A DNA stretch of 64,000 nucleotides from positions 5,685 through 69,684 of the forward strand of contig DGNJ01000075.1 of assembly GCA_002388905.1 (NCBI GenBank), read 5' to 3'. Under the pieces are notes generated by a model that worked only from the letters and a program-made list of their open reading frames with translations, was not told the origin of the DNA and made no database searches. Made by a program: the position numbers and the translations under genes. Origin of the DNA: Cellvibrionales bacterium UBA4495. Its GTDB lineage: Bacteria; Pseudomonadota; Gammaproteobacteria; Pseudomonadales; Porticoccaceae. Shown here one piece after another: positions 63,068 to 64,000 of the stretch. The number at the start of each line of letters is the position of its first letter. Within the stretch, counting starts at the first letter, position 1.

Positions 63068-64000
63068 ATGACCCTGCAAAAAATTTTTGAGCCCCTCACT
63101 ATTGCCGGCGCGCGTTTGCCCAACCGTGTCGTGCGCACGGCTCATGCCACCAATATAGGGGCCGGCCGTCTAACGGACGACCTGGTCGCCTATCACGAGG
63201 CGCGGGCACGGGGAGGCGTGGGCCTCTCCCTGCTGGAAATTCTTTCGGTACACGCCAGCAGCCCGGGGCCCCTGATGATCGGCGATGACCTGCGGGCAGG
63301 CCATGAACGGTTGATGGACGCCGTCGCCCCCCACGGGATGGCGGTTTTCCAGCAGTTGTGGCACGGCGGCCACCACGCCGCTCCGCTGGACGGGGGGCCG
63401 CCCTGGTCGGCATCGGATATACCCAGTCCCTTGCTGGGCGTGGTGCCGGTGGCCATGACCCGGACCATGATCGACGAGGTGGTGGCAGCCTACGCCAATG
63501 CGGCGAGACTGTGCGAGGAAAACGGGCTTGACGGCGTTGAGATCCACTGCGCCCATGGTTACCTGATCCAGCAGTTTTTGTCGCCGGCCACCAATCGTCG
63601 GCAGGACGATTATGGCGGCAGCTTTGCCAATCGCGCGCGCTTGCTTCTCGAAGTGGTGCGCGCGACCCGCGCTGCCGTGAGGCCGTCCTTTGCCGTCGGG
63701 GTCAGGCTATCCCCGGACGGCGCCGAGGGAGGAGTCACCATTGCCGATAACCGGGAAATCCTCCGTCTCCTGCAGGAGGAATCCCTGGTGGATTTCGTGG
63801 ACGTATCCCTTGGTAGCTATTACACCTTCCCCAAGCTGATCGGTGGCATGCACGAACCTGTGGGTTACGAAATGCCGTCCAGTTCCCCGATAACCGCTGT
63901 CGCCGATGTCCCGGCACTGGTCACCGGCCGGTTTCGCACACTCGAGGAAGCCGAGCAGGTACTGCGCAGCGGCGAGGCGGACCTGGTGGGCCTGACCCGG
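63068..64000 (+). CDS. NADH:flavin oxidoreductase (old yellow enzyme family), 3' end beyond window
   Basis: The first 311 residues of an OYE-family protein: IFEPLTIAGARLPNRVVRTAH, the FMN and substrate segments FQQLWHGGHHA, LDGVEIHCAHGYLIQQFLSPATNRRQDDYGGSFANRARLLLEVV, and GEADLVGLTR at the edge. The GHHAA pair is in the place of the active-site His-His/His-Asn. The ATG at 63068 is the only good start. Whether it also has an FAD domain like the protein at 21089 cannot be seen. Last visible gene of the operon. Confidence 0.9.
   Translation, partial: MTLQKIFEPLTIAGARLPNRVVRTAHATNIGAGRLTDDLVAYHEARARGGVGLSLLEILSVHASSPGPLMIGDDLRAGHERLMDAVAPHGMAVFQQLWHGGHHAAPLDGGPPWSASDIPSPLLGVVPVAMTRTMIDEVVAAYANAARLCEENGLDGVEIHCAHGYLIQQFLSPATNRRQDDYGGSFANRARLLLEVVRATRAAVRPSFAVGVRLSPDGAEGGVTIADNREILRLLQEESLVDFVDVSLGSYYTFPKLIGGMHEPVGYEMPSSSPITAVADVPALVTGRFRTLEEAEQVLRSGEADLVGLTR

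Overview
The window reads as chromosomal DNA of a free-living, probably marine or halotolerant gammaproteobacterium. This is inferred from protein flavour (CGFS glutaredoxin, HemN, EctR/EctBC/Ask, AAHS and TonB-receptor families), the ectoine locus and the high G+C of most genes; no rRNA or tRNA marker is present to fix the taxon.

Region 1 (1-7.9 kb) is housekeeping: the 5' end of argD, grxD, a typical 2-Cys peroxiredoxin, ppa and hemN. It is followed by a compact thiamin-scavenging operon: TPP riboswitch, TonB-dependent receptor, small thiamin-binding protein, PnuT-type permease and thiamin-kinase-like phosphotransferase. The riboswitch appears to control translation, because an upstream segment can pair exactly with the receptor's Shine-Dalgarno.

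Region 2 (8-13.9 kb) is an ectoine-type osmolyte locus: a divergent MarR regulator (EctR), an operator-like site, ectB, ectC, ectoine-type aspartokinase and a sodium:solute symporter. The ectA acetyltransferase gene is absent. Only a short ORF of unknown meaning lies between promoter and ectB.

Region 3 (13.9-64 kb) is a long accessory catabolic region. It holds eleven short-chain dehydrogenases (SDRs), two cytochromes P450, a Rieske oxygenase, two old-yellow-enzyme family proteins, an acyl-CoA synthetase, a paired acyl-CoA dehydrogenase set, a thiolase-like/DUF35 pair, an enoyl-CoA hydratase homologue, several SnoaL-like and one EthD-like small protein, two medium-chain reductases, a second TonB receptor, an AAHS-type MFS permease, three TetR regulators and a LuxR solo. 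The content suggests uptake, oxidation, CoA activation and beta-oxidation-like shortening of an alicyclic, terpenoid- or steroid-like substrate; the substrate cannot be read from sequence. The most unusual unit is a seven-gene minus-strand operon (38.9-47.1 kb) joining a complete acetoin/pyruvate-dehydrogenase-like complex (E1a, E1b, E2, E3) to a DUF35/thiolase-like pair and a Rieske oxygenase, with a divergent TetR. The 24-31.5 kb part looks lower in G+C by eye and carries its own TetR operators and a candidate small RNA with promoter and terminator. The last 6 kb is one operon with five SDRs, two small accessory proteins and an OYE gene cut by the window edge.
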